Source: Hypomyces perniciosus (taxonomy: Eukaryota; Ascomycota; Sordariomycetes; Hypocreales; Hypocreaceae). From it: a stretch of DNA of 64,000 bases. Positions 10,544 to 24,134 of the stretch are shown here, piece after piece. Within the stretch, counting starts at the first letter, position 1, and each line of letters begins with the position of its first letter. The notes beneath the pieces are model-generated. The model saw only the letters and a program-made list of their open reading frames with translations. It made no database searches and was not told the DNA's origin. The stretch lies in the NCBI GenBank assembly GCA_008477525.1, contig SPDT01000001.1:2728001-2792000 (forward strand). Direction: 5' to 3'. A program made the position numbers and the translations under genes.

Positions 10544-13500
10544 CAGAACGGGGTACCTAGGGTGGTAGAAAAGGTCAATAATTTGAGCTGGTGCGAAGGT
10601 TTTTCTGCTTGTTTGATCGACATTCAGGTTCAACACATTGAGACGTTAAGGGCACTGCATCATTCAACAAGTTTCGTGCATTTAATGGGTAGACTTTTTC
10701 ACGTCGGATGGCAGTATGATACGGTAATAAAGACTGTCCCATGGACTGACTTGGCGAGGCAACGAAATCAAAAGTCTTTATTTTTTTTCTCTCCAAATCC
10801 TGACCGTCAGCCGGCTACCTTGCAGATCAAGGTAAATCACTCAAGCAAGACACACAGAGTAGGGAGTCATGAAAGATCTCGTTCAAACGATTCGTGGTGT
10901 ATTTCCTAACACACAGGCCCGAACTGAATCCCAAAGCAACATCCTACATCCATCACCACATCTCTCAAACATGGGACATGAACTGTACTATTAATCTTGA
11001 CAAACTCCGCCCCCCCCCCTTGTGTAACAAATGATGGAGCAAAGTGTGGCTTTCGGGTGTTGTGCTTTTTTTTCTTCTGTGATTGCTAATAGGCTGTCAG
11101 TATATACCAATGATGCAGGGTAGTCGATTCTGCAGGGAGATTGTGACAGTGGCGATTGAGGATGCGGAGCCCGTTTGGGGAGTATGGAACAGAATAAACG
11201 GCGAGCAAGATTGAGGCTGAGTGACGGCTGGGTGTACTTGGAGATGGTGGCTTGTTAGATGTGACAGCTCAGAGAGAAGGGCGATGCATACTATGTCCTA
11301 TAGGGATAGATGAGCCAATTCAGGCAAAGCCCATCACTGCTGGCACTACGAAGAGAAACTCAGCCGTAAGAAGAAGCAAAAATGCCAACGTATTAACAGT
11401 CGACTAATGCAATAGGTTGATGGGTTTGAAGGGAATTGATGTGTGGGCTTGGATGATCCAAAGACGGCTGCAACAAGGGATGAGAATAGGTATGTATTGG
11501 CGATATGTGATGAACTTCTACAGAGCTATGTGTGATTCAGTCTATTCTTGGGAATTTTTTTCTGAAACTCCATGCAAGGGAATATGTAGGTTCATCACAT
11601 ATCATATTGAAACGTCGGTTGAAACATCACGAAACCACCCTAGATGTACTGCCCAAGATATCTTTTACTACTCCATACATCACCAACAACACAACATTAT
11701 CTCCATAAAAATGAAGATAAACCTGCACGGCAAATAGACTCAAAGCTCCCAACTCTGGAACACTCATTCGTTAAAAAGATTGATACAGGGGGGGTTCGTC
11801 GCTTGTGCTCCATTTAGCAGAGATGTCTCAGCCTTAGCCACTTGTCAAGCCGAGGGAGAGCAGAAATGTAAGGGAGTGCGCTGTTATCAATTCTCATTAT
11901 CTACGGAGTACCTAATAACATATATTGTATCTAGCCGTTCTGATCTGGTCGCCGACCAACAAAAAAAAAAAAAAAAGTACCTGTTCGCGTCTGTTTATAG
12001 TATTGCTTTTTCGGGATCGTGTTTTGTGGAGGAGGTGTGTGTACGAAGATGAGCTTTGAATCGGTTATTACGCTTTATTGCATAGGACCTGACTGAGTTT
12101 GCTAGTGGTTCATCGTGTTTGGTTCACGCCTTTTTTTTTGTTAGCGTATCTGTTTCTTTTCTTTTTTTCCTACGGAGTATTCTCCCGTTATCACCCTGGT
12201 TATACTTCATCTGTCCGCCAGTTTTTTTTTTTCTTTCTTTTTGCTATTCTTCTTTTTTCCTTGGTCTTGAGTCTAAACTGTGCAGGGGTGTGAGGATCTC
12301 GTAGGGCAGGATTTGAATCCAGTTCACTATTTTCACCGACCAAACGGCCGCAAGATGACATGCTGCGGCACGCGTACTCCATAGTATTGGAGATGATAAG
12401 TTGAGAGCCATGCTCGTATACTTCGTAAACACGGAACCATTGACGATGACATTTATGAAGAAAAGGAAAAAAAAGAGTCGGTAAGTAACCAAGGTTAGAA
12501 TCATATCATCCTGTCGCCGTCCTCAATTTCGGGATGCTAGACCATCGGCTTGAGACTGATCCGTTCGTATGCTTCTTTGATAGCGGTGCTTTTTTTTCTT
12601 CTTCCTTTTGGCGGAACTCTGTCTCTCCCTTGAATAGGGCTGCAAACGTCATCGCGGCTTGATGATGTGGCGCCCGACTTTGGTGTTGATGTCGGCTTTT
12701 TTGCCCCATGGCTGAGAACTGCAGCAAATACTCGTAATGGTCAGACTGATGTGGATTGATATCAGATCTATTTTTCATGCCTACTCCGTAGACTGTTGGA
12801 AGATGCCGGTAGTTACACTGTTGCCCGCTTGCTCAAATTAACTAGGCGGTTTGTTCTCCATACACGGACGGATACGAGCACGCCAGGCCGTAAGCAAGCC
12901 GTCATCTCGAACATGTACGCAGTAATGCCGCTTGATCTCGCACACCCTCCCCCACAGTCCCCGCAACAAAGATCAGCCCAGGAACTAGCCAGGGCGCTCT
13001 CATTCTCTCAAGCCGCGGCAGAGCAAAGCTCCCTGCACCGGAGCCCGGAGTCATACTCACTGGGTCGCTTTTAGCTCCAGGTCTCAAGTGACGATGTGTT
13101 TTTGGCTTCCGGGGCCCTGGACGTCTGTGTGTCCCGGAGAATCTGTGTACTCGTATATCGCTGCCCGCCAGTAGACACGGAGATCTATCGGGCCACCACT
13201 ATTAGGGGTCTTCTCCAGAGGGTAGATGAAATGGTCGGCCGACTCAGGGCCGATTAGCAGCGTCTTCAATGCCAGATTGGTAGCTGTTGTGTCCGATCAG
13301 AAGCCGTCATCAAGAACAGCCCTCAAGGTTCAGGGCATGGCACTCACCTCACCCCGAGGTATCATGTGTCCAGTAACAAACAAACAGACATCACGGCTCA
13401 TTCTTGAGCCCATCACGAACCTCCATCAAGTCTGCCAAGCTGCCAATCCGCTCCATTTCATGTGCATCGCGTTTGGAATGTAGGAACGTGACTCAAACAT

Positions 13501-16210
13501 GAGGTCAGGAACATGCATGTCCTGCGGTGGCAGACACGGACATGGCCAAAAGAAGACATCTAAAACACAACCACCGCCATGGATCTCTAGCCCAAAAAAA
13601 CAAAACACCACCGAGATGTTTATCTTGCTGCCTATTTCTCGTGCAGGCGACTTATGTGCTGTAACACTACCGTACAGGTGTAGGTGTGCAGCATGTAGGT
13701 ATATGCAGTCGTGTTAGTGGTGGAATTCCAAGGATATTCCCCATACCAAGGAACCAAGGAACCAAGAACCATTATACTATAGAAATTCTCCGGGAGTTGT
13801 TTGGTCCGTTCTATTATAGCTCCAGGAACATATCTTATTCCTACCCCGCCCCTGGGATTTGAATGGGGATGCCATCAAGTGGTGTGCACAGTTCGGAGAC
13901 GCCGTGGGCCACGCACCAGGTTCAACAACTACCACCTCGTGGCAGCATATCAGAAGGGTCCTTTGGATAGTTCGTGATTTCGTCTCACCGTTGCTTTTCT
14001 CCTCCCGCGTCAAACGCGCCTTTCTTGCATCATGAACCGTGTTTTGTGAGTTCTTTTTTGCTAGACTGAGACATTGCACCTAGTAGTACCCGTAATATTA
14101 GCACCGAACTGCATACTCCGTATTATACTAACTACTCTGCCGTGTCTTGAAAATTGACTGTAGACATGATGATACTAGATTCATCTTTTCCATAGGGCTC
14201 GGAGCTTTCCCCATACGGAGCATGTATGTAGATAAAAGGGAAAATAAACAAATCAAGAAGGTGTGTAAATAGCGAAACCCCCGATTGCTGAATGCATATC
14301 GGCCACACACAGTAACATTTGAGGCTTGCTTGCTTGTTTCCCTTGTGTCACTCACATGCAGGCACGGAAACGTCGTGGCTTGAAATTCCAAGCCTGGGCA
14401 TGCATCAACAGCCAAGAACCTCCCGTGTTACACGCGCGCTGGGTCACCGATCACTGTAGTGGTTGGTGTTCATGACGACGCTGAATGTACACAGTAAGAG
14501 TTCTGTTTAGTTATTCAGCTCAAAGGGAGGGTCTGTATCAGCAACTCCAAGACAAAACACCCTATTGTCGATGTACGGAGTTTGAGGCCGAGCTCCATCG
14601 CCCCATAAATTGGACTGCCAACCGTCGGCCACATTTCCGAATCGAACAAACGTCGATGACAAGGCTGGGGCCACTCGGTTCAGCTGTGTAATTACCATCC
14701 ATCGCCTCAGCCGTGCCGTGCTCCAGCGCAACAGATCCATTTCACCGGCCGCTTGTGGATCGCTGGATGCCGTACCCCTATCGGCACGCCCGGCGGCTCC
14801 GCTCATAAGGCAGAGGAACCTAGCTGGCCAATTGCTCGCAAGAAATACCAGTGTACGGAGTACCGATATGTGGTAGTACTACTGTATGTAGAAGCAGAGC
14901 GCCCGCGAAGCCCGAGACTATCGGCTGGAAGGGGGAAAGGGGGTTGGAAACAGGCCCTGCCTACTCCGTAGAGACCGCCAATCCTTCGACAGGCGGGAGA
15001 CTCTGGTAACCCTGATCACGGCCTGCGATGATGCACTATCCCACCAACATGAGCCCGCAGCGGTGGGCTGGGGAGATGCTCACTGTCTCGGCCACCACTC
15101 GGTGGTAAGGATCCCGTCGCTTGATGAGAGATACACCGCCAGGACTATTGGCTCGGCCGATGGCTGATGCAACGGATGGGACTGAGTCGGATATTCACAT
15201 GGTTCCCTCACTCAAGGGTCCCAAGGATACGAAGTTGACTTGATGGTACTGCGTAGAGTTGCCATGGTCACTGCATATGAGACAAAAGGCATCGGTAGAT
15301 GCCACTGGACAACCTACTCGTATGCCCAACCCTCAAATGGCAATAGTAGATAGGCGTTCACTGAGCAAGAGTCCCAGCATGGTAAACACGGCAGGGCCGG
15401 ACTAATTCTCGAGTCAATCTGTCCTGATCGTTAACTCAAAATGCTTATTTGGTCGAGACTGTCTAGGGGGATTCCCATTAGAATGATGGTTTACCATCGC
15501 CCATTCAACGGGCCGAGGCCTCTTCTTGAGAAGGTTATGTTGTGTATGTTGCCCCGAGTCGTATGCTACAATATTTCGTTGTCAGTCTAGCAAACTGTCT
15601 GTAAACTGCTCCTAGAATTGGTGTTAGTGTGGATATTGCTGAACAGATTTCATGGCATCGTTCTTACCATTCCGTCGACATGGCAATATCACATCCCGAG
15701 CAATGCACTGCGAGGTTATTATGGGCGATGTGATAGAGAAAGGATAATCCCATTCGAGGGTAAGAAATCCTGTCGTCGGCGCTACCAGGAATAGCCACGT
15801 ATTCCTCTCATTCATGGGAGGGCGGATTTTTCTAGCCCCTTGTCTTATTCCGATTAATCCTTTCAGGGTTCGCTCTTTGTCCAGACCATCTGCGCTTAGT
15901 GCCAGGAATCACGACAGTTATCTGCCGCAGCCGCTAATAAGTCATCAATCTGGCCATTCAAGCGCAAAAATGATGGCACTGCAGATCACAGCCTGAACTA
16001 GATAATCTATTATCACCACTCAAAGTGGAATAAGTGAAGCGGCGAGCATAATTGGATCTCAATGCCGAAAAGCTCCAGCATGATCTTCATCATCATTTCA
16101 GAAATAGACAAAGCACTACTCCAATCGGATGCTTTTCAAGCGTTTGCAGTCATTATTCATTGGTGCTGGTGCCGTGACTCGTGAAGAGAGGCGACTATGT
16201 GATCCGATGT

Positions 16211-16231
16211 TACTACTACTACTACTACTAC
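16211..16231. repeat. (TAC)7 microsatellite
   Basis: Seven perfect TAC units, followed by further imperfect TAC/ACT triplets to about 16253. Confidence 0.95.
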
Positions 16232-18790
16232 TATGGAGTACTATTACTACCACTGGCTCTGCCTATAGGAAGTACTATTACTGCTAACTAATGGAGATAC
16301 TTTCGGATTCCGGAGGTGAGAGCACTAAGCATAGGTGTTCTTAGGTCAACTTCGACGACCGTTTAGTGTCAAGAACCCCTCACTATTTCCTTACGAGGCT
16401 GGTGATGACCCACGAAATAGGGAGTACGTGAAGTATGCGCAACATGACATTACACCACAGCACTGTAGGCAGATAAGAAAAAGCCTCCAATTCGAGTAAC
16501 TGACCACGAGCAGGTGCAATTCATAAAACGAGATTACGATGAATCAACCTAGTCAACGAACAGATCTCGTCGAAGCACAAACAACAAATCAGACACCAAT
16601 CCCAGCCATGGGTAAGGGATAACAGGCGGCAACCGACAAACCCCCATGTGCCGGCGGCATATCATGTCTCAAATCCAACCTTGGAAGCGCTAAACCGTTT
16701 GATGGACCGCGTGACGGATCCATTGAACAAAAGGGAAAGTGGAGCGCACGATGTCTCTCGTTTTCTTACTCTTTTTGCAAGTTGCGTACCATTTCGTACT
16801 CCGTATTTCGACGTGTTGGGAGCGATCATCGGGTATTTGCTGTAGTAGCACTATCACGAATGGTTAACTCGGAATTCTTCCGTGTGGATTACAATACCTA
16901 TAGTATAGTAATAGATTCCAAAAAAAGCAACCCATAGGCTTGTAGCTATATCTGCCACGAGGATTGTCTGATTGGCGAGGAAGAATTTAAGAAAGCCCGG
17001 CTAAATAAGGCACACTACTCGGACTGCGTAGATAGGTACTCCGTAGATAGATAGTAGATACCTAGTAGTGTATATGTATACCACGTATAGAGTGGAGGAC
17101 TCCGTACATACGCATACCTCCATGTACTATGGTATCATGCTTGCATGCGAATTAATCTGAAGCTGATTAGCATCATTTCGATTATGCACATGTAAATACT
17201 AGTACTAGCATTCTGTCGCCCTTCTCTTTAGTGTACAGTATGAGCGTAGCTTCTTGGCATCTATTCCATACACAGCCAGATCCTCTGCCAGGGTGCCCAT
17301 TTCGTTCGTTCATCAGGCATGCCAGGGTATCCTGGCGATCCTGAAGGATTCCGACTGCTGTCGTAACCCTAACCCTTCGCCCTAAAAAGGAAGGCGTTCG
17401 ATGCCAGCCTTAGTAATAGAAATCTGGAGAAGCCGAGCTTGGAACAGTGACGCAAGATGGGGATGTTCCAAAGGTTCTCTTCTATTCGAGCTCATAAGCC
17501 GAATTGAGTATACCGATTACTAGTAGAAGGTGTGCGCGCAAATAGTACTATCGCTTTAGTATCAATCAGTTATTTGACAAGGCTACAAGAACTGGTACTA
17601 CTGACAGCGGGAGCATTTACGGATAAAGTAGTTTTTTTTACCATTTCATCAGTTACGAGTAGAAAATACGAAGCACTAACTAACTAGTATTAAGGTATGA
17701 ATAGAAAGTAACCATGTCCACGGGATATATACTACGATTCCATTCCACCTGGGAGAATCCATTCTGCACGTGTGCAAAGATCCATTCTCAACCTTTTTTT
17801 TTTTCATGTTTCATCACCAACAACGTCTGTGCTACTACGGAGTACTATGGACGGTGTAAAGGAAACACCCCCGTTGATGATACACCTTGTATAAACGAGG
17901 ACTGAGAGTTTGCGACAAAGATAACGTACTCGCAAAGGAGTGAAGTGGGTTGGTTGGGTTCAGACGTTTCATTGTTGATACAGACTTATTTATTTATGTA
18001 CGTCTCTACCTTGTTAGATTGAGGAGCAAATCCCCAGCCTTCCGTAGGATTCATCGAATTTTGATGGAAGCTTGGCACGCAAATTTGCAGTGTCCCGAAA
18101 TGGACATCTTACCTCATGCATGTCATTCGTGTTGTTATGCGTACTCTGAAGGAATTATTTCGGATCCGTACTCCTTCGTTTGCCAACTGCCGAGTAGTAA
18201 TACTAGCAGTAGTGCTTACAAACATCTACTAAACGTTCGTACACGATCGGATATGCAAACACTAGCCTTGTTTACCGGTTGGTGGCTTATCTCAAGCGCT
18301 CTCTTTGACGGCGATGAATCACTCCTCTGCACATCGTATTACATACGAATCCGATATTAATACGAGCTGTTCGCGCACGTTAGCTTAGAGAAAGGCGGTC
18401 ATCACATATCGTTAAAAGATTCCGAGTAACAGAAGAGGTGCGGGAGAGCTTCGTCCTTGAGTGCCAGGGTGCTGTCAATCCTGGTGGATTCAGCACAAAC
18501 AGCGCCTTTTCGATCTGAGGTTTCATCGGTGCGTGCGCGCTAGAAATGCCTGTGCCGCGCGGCAAGCTAGTATTAAATGGAGAGAGGGCGCTGCTATGTA
18601 TCAGACGAGGGATCGTGAGGCTGGAGGTGTATGGATGCAGCTTGCAGCAAGTATAGTAGTAGTGCCAGTCTTCAATTATGAGGATGGAGCCGATATTGAT
18701 AATGCCTCGTCCCAATTGAGCAATGAGCCACTTGTTGAGTTGACCCCATTGTCCACTTGCTTGCATGCTCCATTGTGGCGATATTCAAGA

Positions 18791-18808
18791 TGCTGCTGCT
18801 GCTGCTGC
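18791..18808. repeat. (TGC)6 microsatellite
   Basis: Six perfect TGC units followed by CTCCTCC. No convincing coding frame surrounds it. Confidence 0.9.
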
Positions 18809-21800
18809 TCCTCCTGATGTTGCTTGGCGCAAAAGTGGACTCGTTGTTGTGTGTTATTCCTCACAATTCTCGACCAGGGCAGCCGCCTTCGCCAATGCAC
18901 ACACACAGACGTTGTATATGATATGTCACCCTCAAATGCAGTTAGCCAGCGTCACATCGCAGCTGTGCTTCTCATGTTGGAGTGCAGAACGCAGCACGTG
19001 GCAGCTGCCATGCGTCTGAACCAATGTTTCGGCTTCGCGCTTTCGGCTGGAAATCAGGCGATCCTTCTTTTTGGAGCCCTTTTGCTCCCTTGTCTGTGCG
19101 CGAGCAAGTGAGGCACACACGAATGAGACTGTGACGGAGCTGCTAGTTCCGGCAATGGGGATAAACGAGATACTACTCGTAGATGGTGGATGCAGACAGC
19201 CCACGTTTCATGGGGATCTCCCAGCCATCCTATTTTCGATTCCCTCGTCCCGTATCCGGGGGACGTTAATGCATACGATGACGACTTGCCTCGTGTCCTC
19301 CGGGAGGACATCTGCACGTTTTCGGGCCCTTGGAAGACAGTGAATATTCTGTCGCTTGCTGCGGTCATGAAACTGATCGCACGATATCTGTGCGCACTTT
19401 TGTTTCCAATCGTGCGTACAGTAAATGCGAGAATGTACGAAGTAATATTATGTACGGAGTACGAATAAGTCGAAACGAAAACAGGCATGGGGCGTGAAGC
19501 GAGAAGACGATGTTGTCATTGAGCGCATCATTGCATCAAGGATGGAGGGCATGTAATTAGTGGTAATATGCATGTACAAGGTATTATGCATCAATTGACA
19601 TGGGGGACACCAGAATGGGATGAGATGGACCTTTTGAGCCATTAGGTGCCAGGTGTGACAGTATGACCTATACCTTACATTCAGTTAAGGTATGCGATGA
19701 TGATCGCCTGTGTGCTACCCTCTTACATAGAGTTGATATCCACTTATAAACACACCCTTTTGTATGTACTATCTTGTTTCGTTTCGTTGGGACCAGAAAA
19801 CAGAGTGACAGTGACTATATCAGGATTGTGCATTAGCTGTTAAGGTGTTCATGCGACGCTGCAAGCATCTTACCGCAATCCATTTTTCGGTTTCTCGTCA
19901 TAGTATTAATCTCAATGCTACTATGAATTCTAAGTTGCGGGGTAATATTGCAGGGAAAAAAAAAAGCCCTTTACGTACAACGTTCAGCTTCAAACGGAGT
20001 ACCGAGGCACGCAATCTGAGTTGCTGGAGCCAGTCAGATATGAGATATGAGAGATGCGATACCATTCTCTTGGCGCCTAGTGACTGAATTTAGTCAATGA
20101 AACCGAAGCCCTCTAGAATCTTGGTTTAGACTTGGCCCATGCTCTGGAACACAATGAAACACAGGGGGACCGCAGGCCAAGACCTCTCGTTCGTTGCTCG
20201 ACACATTGCACCTCTTGGCCTCAACTGGGGAATTCAGTCGTGACCGTTACCGTGTGCAGCTCTGCGCCACGACAGCGGACACAGAATCCAAATCAGGGAA
20301 CGAAGAAACAGCCACAGCTTCTCGATGGAGGGGAGTGAAAGGAGTCCCCGAGGCAGCTTGCAGTGCAGTACCGAAAATGGACCATCGGCCGATCATCATG
20401 GATTCTAGAGATCCCCCCCCCCATGTTACTTACATACGAGTACATGACACTATTGGATCACTCACCACGAAAATGGGACTGAGACCGAGGTGAAGAAGAG
20501 ACATGACCGGGATCGGCCGGCCCTGGCGAATGAATCAGGCCTGGAACTCGTGGTTGACCAGGATCGGGGTGTAGTACTATTGCTCACGGCATGTCGCACG
20601 GCAGAAGAGAAAAGGCGAAGGCGGATTTGTTCCTCTTCCAAGTTTCTTCGAGCAAGGTTGCCATGCTAGTGTCGAGCCCGCCCCAAGGCCAAGCAAGGAA
20701 GAGAGGCACGGTGATAAATGAAGCAGCCAATCAGACACCCGGCTTTTCTCAATTCAACCTGGCGTAGGGAGATCGTCATGAGCTTTAGTAATAGGCGCGG
20801 CGCGCGACCCCATCGCGTTGCTACTTCGGGAGGGGAAGAGATGCGCGATGCAAATCACAGACTTGCCCGCTGCTATTCCCACGAACCCGCAACGGGTAGG
20901 TAAGATGCAAGCCATACCCGCACTTTGTACTCTGCTCACAGAGAGGCCCCGACTTTGAACTCCCGGGAGGAGCACCCCAAGATTACCTTGCGTCCCCAAC
21001 ATGATTTGTATATCATGTAATAAGTAATGTAATAATGTACGAAGCACACATCGGACGAGCTGCCTCTATTGGGCCAACGCAAAGTCTCCTCCAACAGCGT
21101 TGGCGATGGATCTCTTCAGCTCTGATGCTGAAAGATAGCCGAGCATGCTCAGCCGACCACTGACGCTATACCTAGCAGAGCCCAGCCGCATTTCCTGTTT
21201 CGTAAGACAGTGCTGCCCTTTCCACGACCATTTTCTATTAGGGGAATCATTAGTAAGGGTAGCATTCATTATCAGTACGGAGTTGTACTGCTACTACTAG
21301 ATAGTATTTAGTCGTTTGGGTAGATGAGGAGGTTTGACTGATATTACAACTTTGCCCTGGCGGCTGTAGTACGAAATTTAAAACCAAACACCGATGTTAC
21401 AGATGTCTAAAGTTTATCTGTTAAGCGTAAATAATAGGTCGACACAAGACAAGTGGCGGGTCTTTTATGACAGAGATAGGGATTATTTTTTGGCCATCTT
21501 GCAGTCAAGCAGACAGCAGAAGCCATCAGCTCCGATTGACTTCCCGGGAGCGGGGCTACGCCGCCGGCCCGAGCTCCGTACTCCGGAACCTAACTGTTCT
21601 TGTTCTACGGAGATACATTGCTGATTCTCATTCTTCTATCTTCATTCTTTTAACGCTCGGTCCGGCTCTTGTCTTAGACAGTGGCAACTCTCCGTCGGCC
21701 GAGAAACCACCCATGGGGAATCGGAGATGTATTATTAATAGGCGGGTCACCTGCGCGTGGGAAAAGACAGGCCTTCCACGTTGTCCCTGGACATAAACGT

Positions 21801-23682
21801 AAGGTGGTATTTTTGGGTACACGTTCAGGCACTTCCAGCCACCCGTCACATCCATTGCCATCCCAAGCCATAGGCCTAGATGATAGCGGTATAGCTTCTT
21901 GGGTTTGTGTGTCTGGTGTAGCATCAGGTAGTCTATATTCGCCTTTTGATATCAATCCCTATCCATATTGGGTGTAGAAATGTGGCGGACTTCTACCCGT
22001 ATTGCGCCAACTAATACCTCCACCACAGTGGCCTTGGCGAGTTAAATTAACAGAACTCATTTCTGAGCCCCATGGAACATCTAGGGGGGAGGCATGCGAA
22101 TGGTGAGCTCATGCATACTGACCGTTGCGAAAACCGGGGCTGAAAAAAGCTGGTTGCAATAATAGCAATCTATTATATACTGCTACAAACTTGAGGTGAT
22201 ACCCTTCCGGGATCCTCGTCGTAGATCTGCGCGGGAACGAAAAAGCCAAATCGAAATTGCATCGAACCCGAGTCGCCAGGCCGCTGACTCGGGGAGCCAG
22301 GCCTGGCAATCCGGACATTGACAAGGAACCAACCAGACAGCAAAACGGCATGAATGATCAGCCAAATGATGATCAATTCGTGGGATGGCGTGGTGATCGA
22401 CGCTCAACAGCTGACCACCTTTTTTAGACCTCTGAAACGCCAGCCAAACTTTTCTAGACGCCGATCCGGACACGGACCGGATCCTGCGTGATGCGGGTAG
22501 TTCCTTTCGATAGCAGCCAAGCCAGCAGGTAGAACCTGGCATCTCCGCGGTCAAATCGCAAGTGTCTCGGAGTATAGACACGGGTATTAATATTCCGTTC
22601 AGTGAGACACGAGAAGCAAGTAATAATACTAGTATAAAAATATTAGTAGTACTGATAATAGCTAAAACATAATATACAAACAACAAAAGAGTCGGGACTG
22701 TGAAAAGACCCTAACATGGCCCAGACCGCGACTAACACACCACATCCCCAAGCAGGATGAAGAAAAAATCAGGTACTGAATGCGCCATATCGATGGTAGA
22801 TGCATATGTTTCATGTGCCAGCATGCAGGTAGGCATCCATCCTATATGTTGGGATCTAGAACAATGTGGTTGGGTCCGAATGGGCCCGTCGTTGAGTCTC
22901 TTGCAGCCGATGCTGCCTTGGACAGGATGCCAAAACAAGTAGAGCAAGAGATAAAACACCAGCCCCAAGCAATCCTGCGTTCGTTCACACATTGTGTGCG
23001 TCAAAGCACAGAGTCTTCCCCCCAGCCTTACTTGTTCTGGGGCGGCGTGAAGAGAACTTGGCCCGTCGAGCCACATTCTAGAATCCATTGTCTGTGCTGA
23101 AAGGAAACTGGTTCATAGCCAACACTGCTGCCACACACTCTTCTTTATTTCACCACGTTGGAGCGTAGAAGTAGGAGTAGTGGGTGGTGCACAGACGACC
23201 GACGCCTTTGGATTGACGATTGTTTTGAAACGCATGCGGCCGCTGAGTGATGATGATGACGATGATTCACGCGGTGGTGAGAATGATATTGGTGCTGATT
23301 CTGGTGATGTCCATGCCCATTGCTTCTTTATCCTATTCTTACCCTCATCTATGTACTTCGTATTCAGTATTCATTTCCAACTGCATATGCACACTCGCTG
23401 TTTCAGGCAGAAGTCAGTGAACCTCATTGTGGTGTCTGGGTTTCACTTATTTGGGTGTACACCTGCAAGGCAACAAAGCCAAAATGTCCATCAACCAGTC
23501 CAGACAGGAGACACCCCATGCATGTTTCCTTTCTGAGAGAAAGCCCGGGCCGATTCCGTGATCTAATGCAATAGAAATCCGTTCTACAGCCATGGCTCTT
23601 GATCCTTGGACCTTTCCCCGCCTTCTGTTAATCGACAGTCACGCTTATCGCCAGGCAGCTCGCCATGGGGGTGGGTGGCGAC

Positions 23683-23711
23683 GAGGAGGAGGAGGAGGAG
23701 GGGGGGGGGGG
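23683..23711. repeat. (GAG)6 followed by a G run
   Basis: Six GAG units run directly into a homopolymer of 12 G counting the last G of the final unit. Purine-only on the + strand over about 29 bp; G-run length may be unreliable in the assembly. Confidence 0.9.
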
Positions 23712-24101
23712 TTGTCAAGCCAGGCCAGGGTTGCACTGGTGTGGTCCAGTCTTGTTACTGAACCGGTGCTATCGTAAATTGCGTCGCTCTCAATTGCCGG
23801 GGCAAGCCTTGTTCATCCTCATTACTTGTACGTACAAACTAACTACGATCGTACTAATGGCCAGTATTGCTGTATGTCTGATTCTTGAAGATTTGCCGGA
23901 AACCGAAGGCTACCTATCTACGAAGTATTGCTACTGATGACCTTTGCCAAGCCGGTTCTATACATGAAGCTACGTGAGGCACAAAAACCTCAGCACGCAA
24001 CTCAGCTCGTCGGTTGTGTCACCAACCAACCAGCCAACAAGCCACAGCCCGTAGCTTCGAGAGTGGCACGGAGTACGGAATGCAGGTACCAGACAAGCAA
24101 G

Positions 24102-24134
24102 ACACACACACACAAACACACACACCACACACAC
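24102..24134. repeat. (CA)n microsatellite, imperfect
   Basis: AC dinucleotides interrupted twice (AAAC at about 24114 and CACC at about 24125). Confidence 0.95.

Noticed and set aside
17364..17377. Telomere-like TAACCCTAACCCTT
   Set aside because: Only about two repeat units; far too short for a telomere or a meaningful interstitial tract.
17714..17905. 63-codon Cys-containing frame as a possible small secreted protein
   Set aside because: No signal peptide, Phe run from a T tract, and no homologue recognised.
22183..22686. 167-codon minus-strand frame in the long gap
   Set aside because: No recognisable domain, no start context or splice partner, and comparable frames overlap on the opposite strand.
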